This document shows, one piece after another, positions 1 through 10,168 of a DNA stretch of 64,000 bases (positions within the stretch are counted from its first letter, which is position 1; every line of letters begins with the position of its first letter). A program made the translations under genes and the position numbers. A model generated the notes under the pieces. It was not told where the DNA came from. It made no database searches and saw only the letters and a list, made by a program, of their open reading frames with translations. The stretch is from an uncultured Eubacteriales bacterium (GTDB taxonomy: Bacteria; Bacillota; Clostridia; Christensenellales; CAG-138): NCBI GenBank assembly GCA_902786465.1, contig CADACQ010000012.1, positions 24,562 through 88,561 of the forward strand. Reading direction: 5' to 3'.

Positions 1-748
1 CCGCGTCGAGACCCATCTCGTGGCCGTAGAGGGGCATGCCAGCTTCGAGGCGCAGGGTGTCGCGAGCGCCCAGGCCCGCGGGCTTGGCGCCCAGCTCCAA
101 CAGCCGATCCCACAGCCAGTGGGCGTCCGAACTCTTCACGAACACCTCGTAGCCCAGAGGCTCGCCGGTGTAGCCGGTCTTGGCCACCCAGGCTTCGTGG
201 CCCTCCAGAGGCAGCACGCCCAGAGCGTTCTTCATGGGCTCGGTGACGGCGGCGCCGCCGGAGAGGGTCATGAGCAGGTCACGGCTCTTGGGACCCTGGA
301 CGGCGATGGAGGCGTAGTCCGGGGTGATGTTGGTGATCTTCACGTCGAAGTTCTTGGCGATGGGCAGCAGGTGATCGAGGTCCTTGTCCGTGTTGGCGGC
401 GTTGACCACCAGCAGGTACCAGTCCTCGAAGAACCGGTACAGGTACGCGTCGTCCACGGCGCTGCCGTCCTCGGCCGGGATGATGCAGTACTGGGCCTTA
501 TCGAGGTCCAGGGCCAGCACGTTGCTGGTCAGTACGTGCTGCAGGAAGGCCACCGCGTCGGGGCCCTCCACCCGCAGCCGGCCCATGTGGCTCACGTCGA
601 AGAGGCTGCAGCTGTGCCGGGTGAACAGGTGCTCGGCGACGATGCCCTCGGGGTACTGGATGGGCATCTCCCAGCCGCCGAAGTCCACCATGGTGGCGCC
701 CGCCTTCACGTGGGCGTCGTAGAGTTGGGTCCGTTTGAGCTCGCTCAT
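1..748 (-). CDS. gcvT: Aminomethyltransferase GcvT, glycine cleavage T protein (3' part outside window)
   Basis: Transfers the aminomethyl carbon of glycine from H-protein lipoyl to tetrahydrofolate in the cytoplasmic glycine cleavage system. The minus-strand translation from the ATG at 748 begins MSELKRTQLYDAHV and continues with GcvT hallmarks: VDFGGWEMPIQY, LFDVSHMGR, the folate-domain VQGPKS segment, and TGYTGEPLGYEV near the window edge. About 249 residues are visible of a usual ~365, so the C-terminus is off the edge. An AGGAGGATTT ribosome site precedes the ATG. A tandem glycine riboswitch lies directly upstream, which supports both the identity and the start. The rest of the operon (gcvH, gcvP) would be expected at lower coordinates beyond the window. 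Confidence 0.95.
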   Translation of the reverse strand, partial: MSELKRTQLYDAHVKAGATMVDFGGWEMPIQYPEGIVAEHLFTRHSCSLFDVSHMGRLRVEGPDAVAFLQHVLTSNVLALDLDKAQYCIIPAEDGSAVDDAYLYRFFEDWYLLVVNAANTDKDLDHLLPIAKNFDVKITNITPDYASIAVQGPKSRDLLMTLSGGAAVTEPMKNALGVLPLEGHEAWVAKTGYTGEPLGYEVFVKSSDAHWLWDRLLELGAKPAGLGARDTLRLEAGMPLYGHEMGLDA

Positions 749-803
749 GAAATCCTCCTGTTGATTATTTGCGTATATTTCGTGCGCTCCTGCGCGGGGA
801 TAC

Positions 804-840
804 AAAAAGGCGCATAGCACTCCAAGGAGCACGCTGCGCC
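804..840 (-). terminator. Intrinsic terminator / expression platform of the glycine riboswitch
   Basis: On the minus strand a near-perfect ~15-bp stem (GGCGCAGCGTGCTCC pairing with the arm at 809-823) is followed by five T. It lies between the second aptamer and gcvT, where the switch should decide between termination and read-through when glycine binds. Confidence 0.8.
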
Positions 841-841
841 T

Positions 842-1001
842 CCGTTCTTTGCCTGAGAGATTCCCGGAGCTGGACCCCGGTTGCACCTTCGGCGTGAGGG
901 AAGACCCCCACTTTCCGGAGCTTCGTCCCGGCCCGATCCTTTTGCCTGAGAGTTTTTGCGTGTCCCCTTCGGCGCTGCCGTGCGGCAGTCTCTCCCGGGC
1001 C
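842..1001 (-). promoter_or_regulatory. Tandem glycine riboswitch
   Basis: Two consecutive aptamers read on the minus strand. Aptamer 1 (about 1001-930) contains GGGAGAGAC, the CCGAAGGGG core and CTCTCAGGCAAAAGGA. Aptamer 2 (about 925-842) contains GCCGAAGGTGCAA and TCTCTCAGGCAAAGAACGG. These are the conserved glycine-riboswitch elements and they sit immediately upstream of gcvT, the classic target. A short linker separates the two units, matching the tandem architecture. The downstream hairpin at 804-840 makes an ON-switch by read-through likely. Confidence 0.95.
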
Positions 1002-1037
1002 GATCTTCCGAAGCCTATTCGGTTTTTCCACTCCCAA

Positions 1038-1066
1038 AAGTATCACTTTTGGGGTGGGCTTGTCAA
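1038..1066 (-). promoter_or_regulatory. Promoter of the gcvT riboswitch transcript
   Basis: A TTGACA -35 (complement of 1061-1066), a 17-bp spacer and an ATACTT -10 (complement of 1038-1043) lie just upstream of the riboswitch. A small hairpin (CCCAAAAG / CTTTTGGG, 1033-1053) overlaps the -10. It could serve the end of the DUF218 transcript or be an operator. Confidence 0.6.
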
Positions 1067-1090
1067 TCTTTTTATATGGAAATCGAGGGG

Positions 1091-1840
1091 CTAAATCCAG
1101 CCCTTCACCGTGTACCAGCAGATGCCCACGCACTCCCGGAGGAAGTTGTTGATGGCCAGGTACCACACGTCCGGGGCGCCCAGGCCCCGGGCCGGGATGC
1201 CGCCCTTTTGGGCCACGCGGGCGGCGCGATAGACGTGGAAGCGGGTGGTGACGAAGCCGATGGAGGCATTCTGGCCCAGCTGCTCGTCTATGATGGCCTT
1301 GCTGAAGGCGAAGTTCTCCGCGGTGCTAGTGGCCCTGTCCTCCTGGAGGATGCGCTCAGGGGCGATCCCCCGGCGGATCAGATATCCGGCCATGGCCGAC
1401 GCCTCGGTGACGCTTTCCCCGTCGCCCTGGCCGCCGGAGACCACCAAAAGGGTCTTGGGATGGGCCACGGCGTAGTCGTAGGCGGTGTCCAGCCGGTTGC
1501 TCAACACCCAGGTGACCTTCTCCCCGTGGACCGCCGCGCCGAGGACGATCAGGGCGTCGTAGTCATCGTGCTCGCCCCGGTCCATGGCCCGCAGCATCAG
1601 CGAGCCCAGGAACAGCAAAAATAGGCACCCGAGGCCGTAGCAGACCAGAATGAACCGCCGCAGGAACAGCCAGAAGCCTGCGTCCATATGGGGCCAGAAG
1701 AGGCCCAGGAGCAGCAACGGCAAGCCCAGGATGGCGGGCAGGATCACGCCCAGGTTGTAGTTGGATAGGAAGCAGACGATCAGGGTGTCCAGTACGAGGA
1801 AACCGCCCACGATCAGGCATAGGATGCGCAGCAATTTCAA
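1091..1840 (-). CDS. DUF218 / YdcF-SanA family membrane protein
   Basis: A 249-residue protein. Three or four hydrophobic segments fill the first ~85 residues. A DUF218 (SanA/ElyC/YdcF) domain follows, with the family motifs LIVLGAAVHGE, SNRLDTA, VSGGQGDGE, TEASAM and EDRATSTAEN. Members are envelope proteins linked in enterobacteria to envelope barrier function and carrier-lipid recycling. The biochemical activity is not established, so only an envelope role is inferred. The start is a TTG at 1840, 8 nt after an AAGGAG ribosome site; no ATG fits better. It follows uvrA on the same strand but is separated from it by a dispersed hairpin element. Confidence 0.8.
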   Translation of the reverse strand: MKLLRILCLIVGGFLVLDTLIVCFLSNYNLGVILPAILGLPLLLLGLFWPHMDAGFWLFLRRFILVCYGLGCLFLLFLGSLMLRAMDRGEHDDYDALIVLGAAVHGEKVTWVLSNRLDTAYDYAVAHPKTLLVVSGGQGDGESVTEASAMAGYLIRRGIAPERILQEDRATSTAENFAFSKAIIDEQLGQNASIGFVTTRFHVYRAARVAQKGGIPARGLGAPDVWYLAINNFLRECVGICWYTVKGWI

Positions 1841-1863
1841 AGAACGAACTCCTTTTTTTGTTT

Positions 1864-1999
1864 GCCGCTTTTTCTTTTCGGTGAAAAGAAAAAGCGGCGG
1901 AAAAAGAAAAGCTTAAGAGGATAATACAGTCTTCGCAGATAAGCAATACTATTTCTTAAAGTTCTTTTGGTCTTCCCTTTTCTTTCAAGAAAAGGGAAG
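1864..1999 (-). repeat. Composite two-hairpin intergenic element, copy 1 (complete)
   Basis: Read on the minus strand: hairpin A (1999-1972, 13-bp arms CTTCCCTTTTCTT / AAGAAAAGGGAAG), the tail CCAAAAGAACTTTA, a variable spacer, then hairpin B (1898-1864, 16-bp arms GCCGCTTTTTCTTTTC / GAAAAGAAAAAGCGGC, 3-nt loop). The span is 136 bp. Equivalent units occur at 18100, 32185 and 63092. It lies between uvrA and the DUF218 gene. Confidence 0.85.
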
Positions 2000-2005
2000 A
2001 AAGCT

Positions 2006-4837
<2,832 letters not shown>

Positions 4838-4862
4838 GATGATCCTTTTACGTTTTTTCTTT

Positions 4863-4898
4863 GCCGCTTTTTCTCTTTAGGAAAAGAGAAAAAGCGGC
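4863..4898 (-). repeat. Isolated hairpin B of the composite element
   Basis: Perfect 16-bp arms GCCGCTTTTTCTCTTT and AAAGAGAAAAAGCGGC around a short loop, preceded on the minus strand by the TTTCTCTTTTTCCGCC flank seen in the other B hairpins. No hairpin A is found between here and the end of ispDF at 4936, so this is a half copy. Confidence 0.8.
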
Positions 4899-4935
4899 GG
4901 AAAAAGAGAAACCAAATGGAGTAATGGGGGTCGTT

Positions 4936-6045
4936 TTATATAAGATTCGCGATTGCCCGGGCGCTTATGCAGAGGCCCCGGCCTTCGTCGTTCATGCCCT
5001 CGGTGGTGGTGGCCTTCAGGGAGACCTGGTCCAGCTGGATGCCTAAGTCCTCGGCGATATTTTGGATGGCCTGGGGGAAATAGGGGGCCAGCTTGGGCCG
5101 CTGAGCGATCACCGTCACGTCCACGTGGGCCACGGTGAACCGCTGTTCCCGCAGGCGGCGGGCCACCTCTCGGAGGAGGATGCGGCTCGAGATGTTTTCG
5201 TACTGAGGATCCTTGTCCGGGAACAGGTGACCGATGTCGCCCAGGCTGGCCGCGCCCAGCAGGGCGTCCATAAGGGCGTGCAGGAGCACGTCCCCGTCGG
5301 AGTGGGCGATGAGCCCCTTTTCGAAGGGGATCTCCACCCCGCCCAGGATGAGCTTGCGGCCCTCGCCCAGCACGTGGGTGTCGAAGCCCGTGCCCGTCCG
5401 AGGGCGGATAAGGCTGGCTTGGGCAAAGGCCCAGTCCTCGGGGGTGGTCAGCTTGTAGCCCGTGCTGCTGCCGGGAGTGAAGGTCAGGGGGCCGATGAAC
5501 CGGGCGTAGAGGGCGGCATCGTCCGTGGCATTTTGGTCCCCAGCCTGCTCATAGGCGGAGAGGATCTCTTCGAACCGGAAGGCCTGGGGGGTCTGGGTCC
5601 GGACGAGCCTGGACCGGTCCAGAGGTTTCTGGGTGTCGGTCTCGAACACGGAGTCCGTCATGGGCAGGGACGCGACGCCGCTGCCGTTCGCTTTAGCGCT
5701 GTCGATGGCGGCGCGGACGGCGTCCAGGGACTGGAAGCACCGGGCGGCATCGTGGATCACGGCGATATCCCCCGGTTGGCCTTGGGCCGCGCGCAAAGCG
5801 TTCAGCACGGACTGGCCCCGGGTGCTGCCCCCGTCGCAGAGGGTGACGGGCACAGGCAGGCGCAGGGCTTCCGCCGCGGGGCGGGTGTCCGCCGTCACCG
5901 CGATCACCAGCCTGTCGCAGCCGCTGTGTGCGAGCAACGACGCGCTGCGCTCCAAGGCGTTGAATTCGCCCAGGGGCGTGGTCAGCTTGTTGAAGCCCAT
6001 GCGCTGGCTGCTGCCGCCGCACAGGAGGATGCCGATGACGCTCAT
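4936..6045 (-). CDS. ispDF: Bifunctional IspD/IspF (MEP cytidylyltransferase + MECDP synthase)
   Basis: Catalyses two steps of the non-mevalonate isoprenoid pathway: CTP-dependent conversion of MEP to CDP-ME, and cyclisation of CDP-MEP to MEcPP. The N-terminal ~215 residues form IspD (LLCGGSSQRMG nucleotide loop, VIHDAARCF, RTQTPQAF, TDDAALY). The C-terminal ~155 residues form IspF (GTGFDTHVL with metal-binding D and H, HSDGDVLLHALMDALLGAAS, DIGHLFPD, KATTTEGM). The 369-residue length fits the fusion. The start overlaps the rqcP stop by 4 bp (ATGA), so the two are translationally coupled. The kinase ispE is encoded 54 kb away at 60485. Confidence 0.97.
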   Translation of the reverse strand: MSVIGILLCGGSSQRMGFNKLTTPLGEFNALERSASLLAHSGCDRLVIAVTADTRPAAEALRLPVPVTLCDGGSTRGQSVLNALRAAQGQPGDIAVIHDAARCFQSLDAVRAAIDSAKANGSGVASLPMTDSVFETDTQKPLDRSRLVRTQTPQAFRFEEILSAYEQAGDQNATDDAALYARFIGPLTFTPGSSTGYKLTTPEDWAFAQASLIRPRTGTGFDTHVLGEGRKLILGGVEIPFEKGLIAHSDGDVLLHALMDALLGAASLGDIGHLFPDKDPQYENISSRILLREVARRLREQRFTVAHVDVTVIAQRPKLAPYFPQAIQNIAEDLGIQLDQVSLKATTTEGMNDEGRGLCISARAIANLI

Positions 6046-6290
6046 GCTTCCGGCAGGACGGTATAGAGCCCGTCCGCCTCCTCCTTGCGGACCACCTCGG
6101 GGGTGGCGTTCACCTTCACCAGCATGTGGTGGCCGCCCAGCAGGATGTCCAGCACGTCCCCGGGCTTAACCTCGGAGGCGGGCTTGGCCACCTTGCCGTT
6201 GATGCTGATGCGGCCGGCGCCGGCCGCCTCGTTGGCCACGGTCCGCCGCTTGATGATGCGGGAGACCTTCAGAAACTTATCCAAACGCAT
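6042..6290 (-). CDS. rqcP: S4-domain RNA-binding protein RqcP (YabO-like)
   Basis: An 82-residue protein consisting of a single S4 domain: MRLDKFLKVSRIIKRRTVAN, GRISINGKVAKP and the DVLDI strand. In Bacillus the homologue assists RqcH in adding C-terminal alanine tails to stalled nascent chains on 50S subunits. The family also resembles Hsp15. It is the first gene of a coupled pair with ispDF (4-bp overlap). A G-rich AAAAGGGG site precedes the ATG. The S4 assignment is strong; the RqcP role is by family similarity. Confidence 0.88.
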   Translation of the reverse strand: MRLDKFLKVSRIIKRRTVANEAAGAGRISINGKVAKPASEVKPGDVLDILLGGHHMLVKVNATPEVVRKEEADGLYTVLPEA

Positions 6291-6386
6291 CTTGCTTTTC
6301 CCCTTTTCTCACGGTTTGCTAACACTTAATCATACTACGGATTCGCCCTGGATACAATAGGAACAACGATAGATAGGGAGGCGAAG

Positions 6387-6971
6387 ATGATCACCTATTT
6401 CGTATTGAAGGCGGACGGGGGCAAAACGGCGGGCTGCGTGCGGCTGGAGAACGGCCGCGCCCGCAGCAGCTGCCCCTGCACCCTGCTCTTGGAGGACGGC
6501 GCCGCGGTAGACCTGGGCCCGGAGGAAACGCCTCTGCCCGCCCGGCCCCTGGGGGCGGCGGTGCTCCAGGGGGAGAAACTGGCGGCCTGGGGCGCTGTGC
6601 CGGGGGAAAAGCTCACCGGGCCGGAGCTCCTGCGCCGCCTGCGGCAGGCGCGGACGACGACGGAAGCGCCGAAGCCGGAACCTATCCCGGAGCCGGAACC
6701 CATACCGGAGCCTGAGCCTGCACCTGAACCGGAGCCCATACCGAGCCCGGAAGCGGACCCCGAGGAGGCGCCGGAAGAGGCCCCGGAGCCCTCGGACAGC
6801 GCCGCGGCGGCCGCGGATTTCGGCCTCCTGGTCCGGCACGCGGGAGAGGTATACGAGGACATCCTCCATCCGCCTCTGCCGGAAGCGTCTAAGGAGGAGC
6901 CGACGGAGGAAGTCAAGAAGGATTGGTTTTCGGAGACGGAGGCTCTGCTGACAAAGATCCGGCGCGGATGA
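6387..6971 (+). CDS. Uncharacterised protein with a Pro/Glu repeat linker
   Basis: Not recognised. The 194-residue protein has an N-terminal ~85-residue globular-looking part (MITYFVLKADGGKTAGCV, with three cysteines) lacking a signal peptide. A linker of about 30 residues repeats the unit EPEPIP. The acidic C-terminus ends WFSETEALLTKIRRG, possibly amphipathic. A GGGAGG site lies 6 nt before the ATG. A TACAAT (6353-6358) could be its -10, without a clear -35. It is transcribed divergently from rqcP and converges on the M15-type gene with a 5-bp gap and no visible terminator. The linker may bridge two docking modules, which is speculation. Confidence 0.6.
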   Translation: MITYFVLKADGGKTAGCVRLENGRARSSCPCTLLLEDGAAVDLGPEETPLPARPLGAAVLQGEKLAAWGAVPGEKLTGPELLRRLRQARTTTEAPKPEPIPEPEPIPEPEPAPEPEPIPSPEADPEEAPEEAPEPSDSAAAAADFGLLVRHAGEVYEDILHPPLPEASKEEPTEEVKKDWFSETEALLTKIRRG

Positions 6972-6976
6972 TCGCG

Positions 6977-8221
6977 TCACGAGTCGATATACTCGAACAC
7001 CTTTCTAAGAGCCAGGGGGGAATCGCTGAAGATCTCGGGATCGTATTCCCCCAGGCCGAAGTGGCTGGCGTCGCAGGTATGGTCGTAGTAGACCCCCCAG
7101 AAGAACCCGGCCCGGTAGAAGGCCAGCTCGTACAGCAGATAGTTTTGGATGATGGTGGGCACGTGCTCATAGGTCGCGCCCCAGGCGCCGATGTAGGTGA
7201 AGTCGTAGTATTTGAGCCCATTCTGCTCCTGGATGCCGTTGTAGATCAGGTTTTCGCTGATCTCCGTGCAGAAGGTGGCCCAGTTGTCCGGCACCGCCTC
7301 GTTGGGGCCGCCGGGGTTCAGATCCACGGCAAGGCCCAGCACGTGGGGGCTCAGGAAGGGGCTGTTCTCCTCCTGCCGGCCGATGAAGGGGCCGTTGTAG
7401 GATCGGACCAGCCGGCTCAGGCGGATCACGCCCGAATTCCACCGGCCGCCCACATGGACGTAGGTGGTGCGCATATATTCTACGGCCTGGCGGAAGGGCT
7501 CCTCGGCGGCCTTGTTCACCCGCCAGCTGTTCCCGAAGGGCGTGTCGATGGTGGTCGTATTCCGGACGATCCAGCCGTTGTCCACCCAGATCTGGTTGTA
7601 AGTGCCCGTTTGGTAGGTGAAGGGCAGCGTGTCGTCGCCCACATAGGCGGCCATGGCCGGATAGGTGTCCCGAAGATCGTTGGGGATCAGGGTGTGGAGG
7701 GCCGTGGTCCGTTCCACGGTGAAGGGCGCGGTGTAGAGGACCGTTTCCCCCGCCACGCCGTTGGCGGCCTTCAGGGTGAAGACGTAGGTCCCGGGCTTCA
7801 GCGCGGCGAAGTCGATCCGGGCGGACAGGCTCCTGTTTTCAAAGGGGAAGGTCCTGTCCCACAGGGGGAAGCAGGTGGCCGTCTCGTCTTCGGCGTCTAT
7901 CACCGCCTCCGCTTCCAGCAAAACGTCGCCCGCCTCGTCGCTGACGGTCACGGCCACTCGGGTCAGGGGCACCTCGCTCACCACCGTGCCCCCGAAGACG
8001 AAGGGACGTTTCTCCGTCAAACGGTACTCCGGGCAGGGCAAGGGCAGCCCCGCTTCCGGTTCGAAGCGGATGGCCGGGTCCGGCGTAGGGCTGGGCTCCG
8101 GCGTCTCCGCCGAAGACGGAGCAGCCGTCGGCGCGGGACCGCTTCCTTCCGCCGCCCAGGCGGGCGGCAGCAGAGACGAAGCCAGCAGCAGTATCAAAGC
8201 TAAAGTCAGAAAGCGTTTCAT
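6977..8221 (-). CDS. Secreted M15-type D-Ala-D-Ala carboxypeptidase-like protein
   Basis: Predicted cell-wall peptidase acting outside the membrane. The chosen start MKRFLTLALILLLASSLLPP gives a signal peptide (AWAAE cleavage region); longer upstream starts would bury it. A short Pro/Thr linker (TPEPSPTPDP) follows. A ~150-residue domain of beta-rich appearance comes next. The C-terminal domain has SPHVLGLAVDLN, matching the SxHxxGxAxD zinc motif of M15/VanY enzymes, and a later HFGLGEYD. The length is 414 residues. No strong ribosome site is visible, so the exact start (8221, 8233 or 8236) is uncertain. It converges with the preceding Pro/Glu-rich gene. Confidence 0.78.
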   Translation of the reverse strand: MKRFLTLALILLLASSLLPPAWAAEGSGPAPTAAPSSAETPEPSPTPDPAIRFEPEAGLPLPCPEYRLTEKRPFVFGGTVVSEVPLTRVAVTVSDEAGDVLLEAEAVIDAEDETATCFPLWDRTFPFENRSLSARIDFAALKPGTYVFTLKAANGVAGETVLYTAPFTVERTTALHTLIPNDLRDTYPAMAAYVGDDTLPFTYQTGTYNQIWVDNGWIVRNTTTIDTPFGNSWRVNKAAEEPFRQAVEYMRTTYVHVGGRWNSGVIRLSRLVRSYNGPFIGRQEENSPFLSPHVLGLAVDLNPGGPNEAVPDNWATFCTEISENLIYNGIQEQNGLKYYDFTYIGAWGATYEHVPTIIQNYLLYELAFYRAGFFWGVYYDHTCDASHFGLGEYDPEIFSDSPLALRKVFEYIDS

Positions 8222-8245
8222 GACGAAATACATCATATCACAGGG

Positions 8246-8280
8246 AAAGACCCCGGGCAACGAAAGAGCCCGGGGTCTTT
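8246..8280. terminator. Perfect hairpin, terminator-like, between divergent genes
   Basis: Arms AAAGACCCCGGGC (8246-8258) and GCCCGGGGTCTTT (8268-8280) pair perfectly around a 9-nt loop. It sits between the M15-type gene (minus) and the virion cassette (plus), so no gene seen here ends at it. It may insulate the two transcription units or mark an insertion boundary. Confidence 0.6.
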
Positions 8281-8418
8281 GTGATAAATCGGTAAACAGT
8301 GAAGGCGGCCTCCGTCTGCCGCCCTTTTCGCCAGACTGAAATATGAACGAATTATCGGAGGCACGGGCCCCTTTTCTGTTGTATGCTGATTTCGCCGGAA
8401 GGGAAAGGAGGCAAGCAC

Positions 8419-8817
8419 GTGAGCAGACGGATGAGCCCAAAGCGCATGAACGAGGCCGTGGGGGCGTATTTTGCCCGATGCGACGGGACCAGGGAACGGG
8501 TCCCGCAAAAGGGAGGCGGGTTCTCAGAGAGACAGACCCCCTACACCCTCTATGGCCTCTGCGCGGCGGTATCCCTGTCCCCCCAGGAGGTCCTCGCGGC
8601 GGCCCATGGCCAGGGCGGCGCGGAAGGGACCATCCTGCTGCAGGGGCTCATCCGGGTGGCGGCCTACATCCAGGAGAAAGCCCTTTTGGGGGAGCTCAGC
8701 GCTACCGTGGCCCAGGCGGCCCTGAAGGAGCTGGGGCTGACGGAGGGGCCTGCAGAGGAAGCCATGGAGCCGCTGCAGGTGATCCTGGACGGGGAAGCGG
8801 AGGCGTACAGCCGATGA
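8419..8817 (+). CDS. Terminase small subunit-like protein
   Basis: The likely DNA-recognition subunit of the packaging motor, inferred mainly from its place directly before the large terminase. The chosen start is GTG 8419, 5 nt after GGAAAGGAGG; the upstream in-frame ATG at 8383 has no such site. It is 132 residues and mostly helical in appearance. The region TPYTLYGLCAAVSLSPQEV resembles the helix-turn-helix of small terminases (target found first, then oligomerising helices). It overlaps the large terminase start by 4 bp (ATGA). It has no enzymatic motif and the sequence family was not identified with certainty. Confidence 0.7.
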   Translation: MSRRMSPKRMNEAVGAYFARCDGTRERVPQKGGGFSERQTPYTLYGLCAAVSLSPQEVLAAAHGQGGAEGTILLQGLIRVAAYIQEKALLGELSATVAQAALKELGLTEGPAEEAMEPLQVILDGEAEAYSR

Positions 8818-10148
8818 AGACCCTGCGTTTGACGGGCCAGCCCAATCCCAAGCAGCAGGCCTTCTTCCTCTCCACGGCCCCCCACACCGCCTATGGCGGG
8901 GCCCGGGGCGGGGGCAAGAGCTGGGCCATGCGCCGGAAGCTGGTGCTGCTGGCCCTCCGGTACCCGGGCCTCCAGGAGCTGCTCCTCCGGCGGACGCTGC
9001 CAGAGCTCCAGGAGAACCACGTGCGTCCCCTGATGGCGGAGCTTTCCGGGGCGGTGAAGTACAACCAGACCCAGCGCTGCTTCCTGTTCCCCAACGGGTC
9101 CAGGATCAAGCTGGGCTACTGCGACCAGGAGAAGGACGTGTACCAGTACCAGGGGCAGGAATACGACGTGATCGGCATGGAGGAGGCAACTCACTTCACC
9201 GAAAGCCAGATGACCTTTCTCACCACCTGCAACCGGTCCGTGCGCACGGACTTCTCCCCCCGGATGTACTACACCTGCAACCCCGGCGGCCCCGGCCACG
9301 AATGGGTCAAGCGGCTGTTCATCGACCGGCGCTACCACGACGGCGAGCGGCCCGAGGACTATGCCTTCATCCCCGCCCGGCTTACGGACAACACGGTGCT
9401 CATGGAACGGGACCCGGGGTATCTTCGGACCTTGCAGCGGCTGCCGGAGCACCTGCGGCGGGCGTATTTGGACGGGGACTGGGACGTGCTCTCGGGCCGG
9501 TACTTCCCGGAGTTCTCCCGGCAGCGCCACGTGGTGGACCCCTTCCCCCTCCCCGGCTGGTGGCGGCGGTTCCGGGCCATGGACTGGGGCTATCGGGACC
9601 CCTGCTGCGTGCTGTGGGTGGCGGTGAGCCCCGAGGGCCAGCTGGTGGTCTACCGGGAGCTGTACGTCACCGAGACCCTCTCGAGCCAGGTGGCCCGGAA
9701 GGTCCGGGAGCTGTCGGCGGGCGAGAAGATCTCCTACACCGTGGCCAGCCCCGACGCCTGGCAGCAGCGGGGCCTCCCCGGGGCCGAGGGGGACTGCATC
9801 GCGGACGTGTTCGCGAGGAACGGCGTGCCTCTGCTCCCGGCGGACAACCGCCGCGTCCACGGCTGGCAGCGGCTGCGGGAAGCGCTGGCCCCCCAGGCGG
9901 ACGGGGCTCCGGGCCTGGTGATCTTCCCCCAGTGCACCGAGCTCCTTCGGACCCTCCCCCTGCTCACCTACGACGAGCACGACCACGAGGACGTGAGCGA
10001 CGGGTGTGAAGACCACGCCCCCGAGGCCCTCCGGTACGCCGTCATGAGCCGCCACCCCAAGGCGGCGGCCCCGGAACGGAAGGCCCCGCCCGCCTACGAC
10101 CCCTTTGCCCCGCCCCGGACGCAGAACGAGGGGTTCACAAGCCTATAA
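8814..10148 (+). CDS. Phage terminase large subunit (packaging ATPase-nuclease)
   Basis: Motor that cuts and pumps DNA into the procapsid. The 444-residue protein from ATG 8814 has the ATPase motif GGARGGGKSW (Walker A) near residue 25-35, a Walker B-like DVIGMEEATHF, and a coupling-type TTCNRS segment. The C-terminal RNase H-fold nuclease has AMDWGYRDPCCVLW with a catalytic Asp, and further acidic residues (SPDAW, DEHDHEDVSDGCED). No frameshift or missing motif is evident. Its start overlaps the small subunit stop. Confidence 0.95.
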   Translation: MKTLRLTGQPNPKQQAFFLSTAPHTAYGGARGGGKSWAMRRKLVLLALRYPGLQELLLRRTLPELQENHVRPLMAELSGAVKYNQTQRCFLFPNGSRIKLGYCDQEKDVYQYQGQEYDVIGMEEATHFTESQMTFLTTCNRSVRTDFSPRMYYTCNPGGPGHEWVKRLFIDRRYHDGERPEDYAFIPARLTDNTVLMERDPGYLRTLQRLPEHLRRAYLDGDWDVLSGRYFPEFSRQRHVVDPFPLPGWWRRFRAMDWGYRDPCCVLWVAVSPEGQLVVYRELYVTETLSSQVARKVRELSAGEKISYTVASPDAWQQRGLPGAEGDCIADVFARNGVPLLPADNRRVHGWQRLREALAPQADGAPGLVIFPQCTELLRTLPLLTYDEHDHEDVSDGCEDHAPEALRYAVMSRHPKAAAPERKAPPAYDPFAPPRTQNEGFTSL

Positions 10149-10168
10149 AGAATGGAAAGGAAGCAACT

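Noticed and set aside
8343-8813. Upstream extension of the large terminase open frame
   Set aside because: It overlaps the small terminase in another frame. The ATG at 8814, overlapping that stop by 4 bp, is the natural start.
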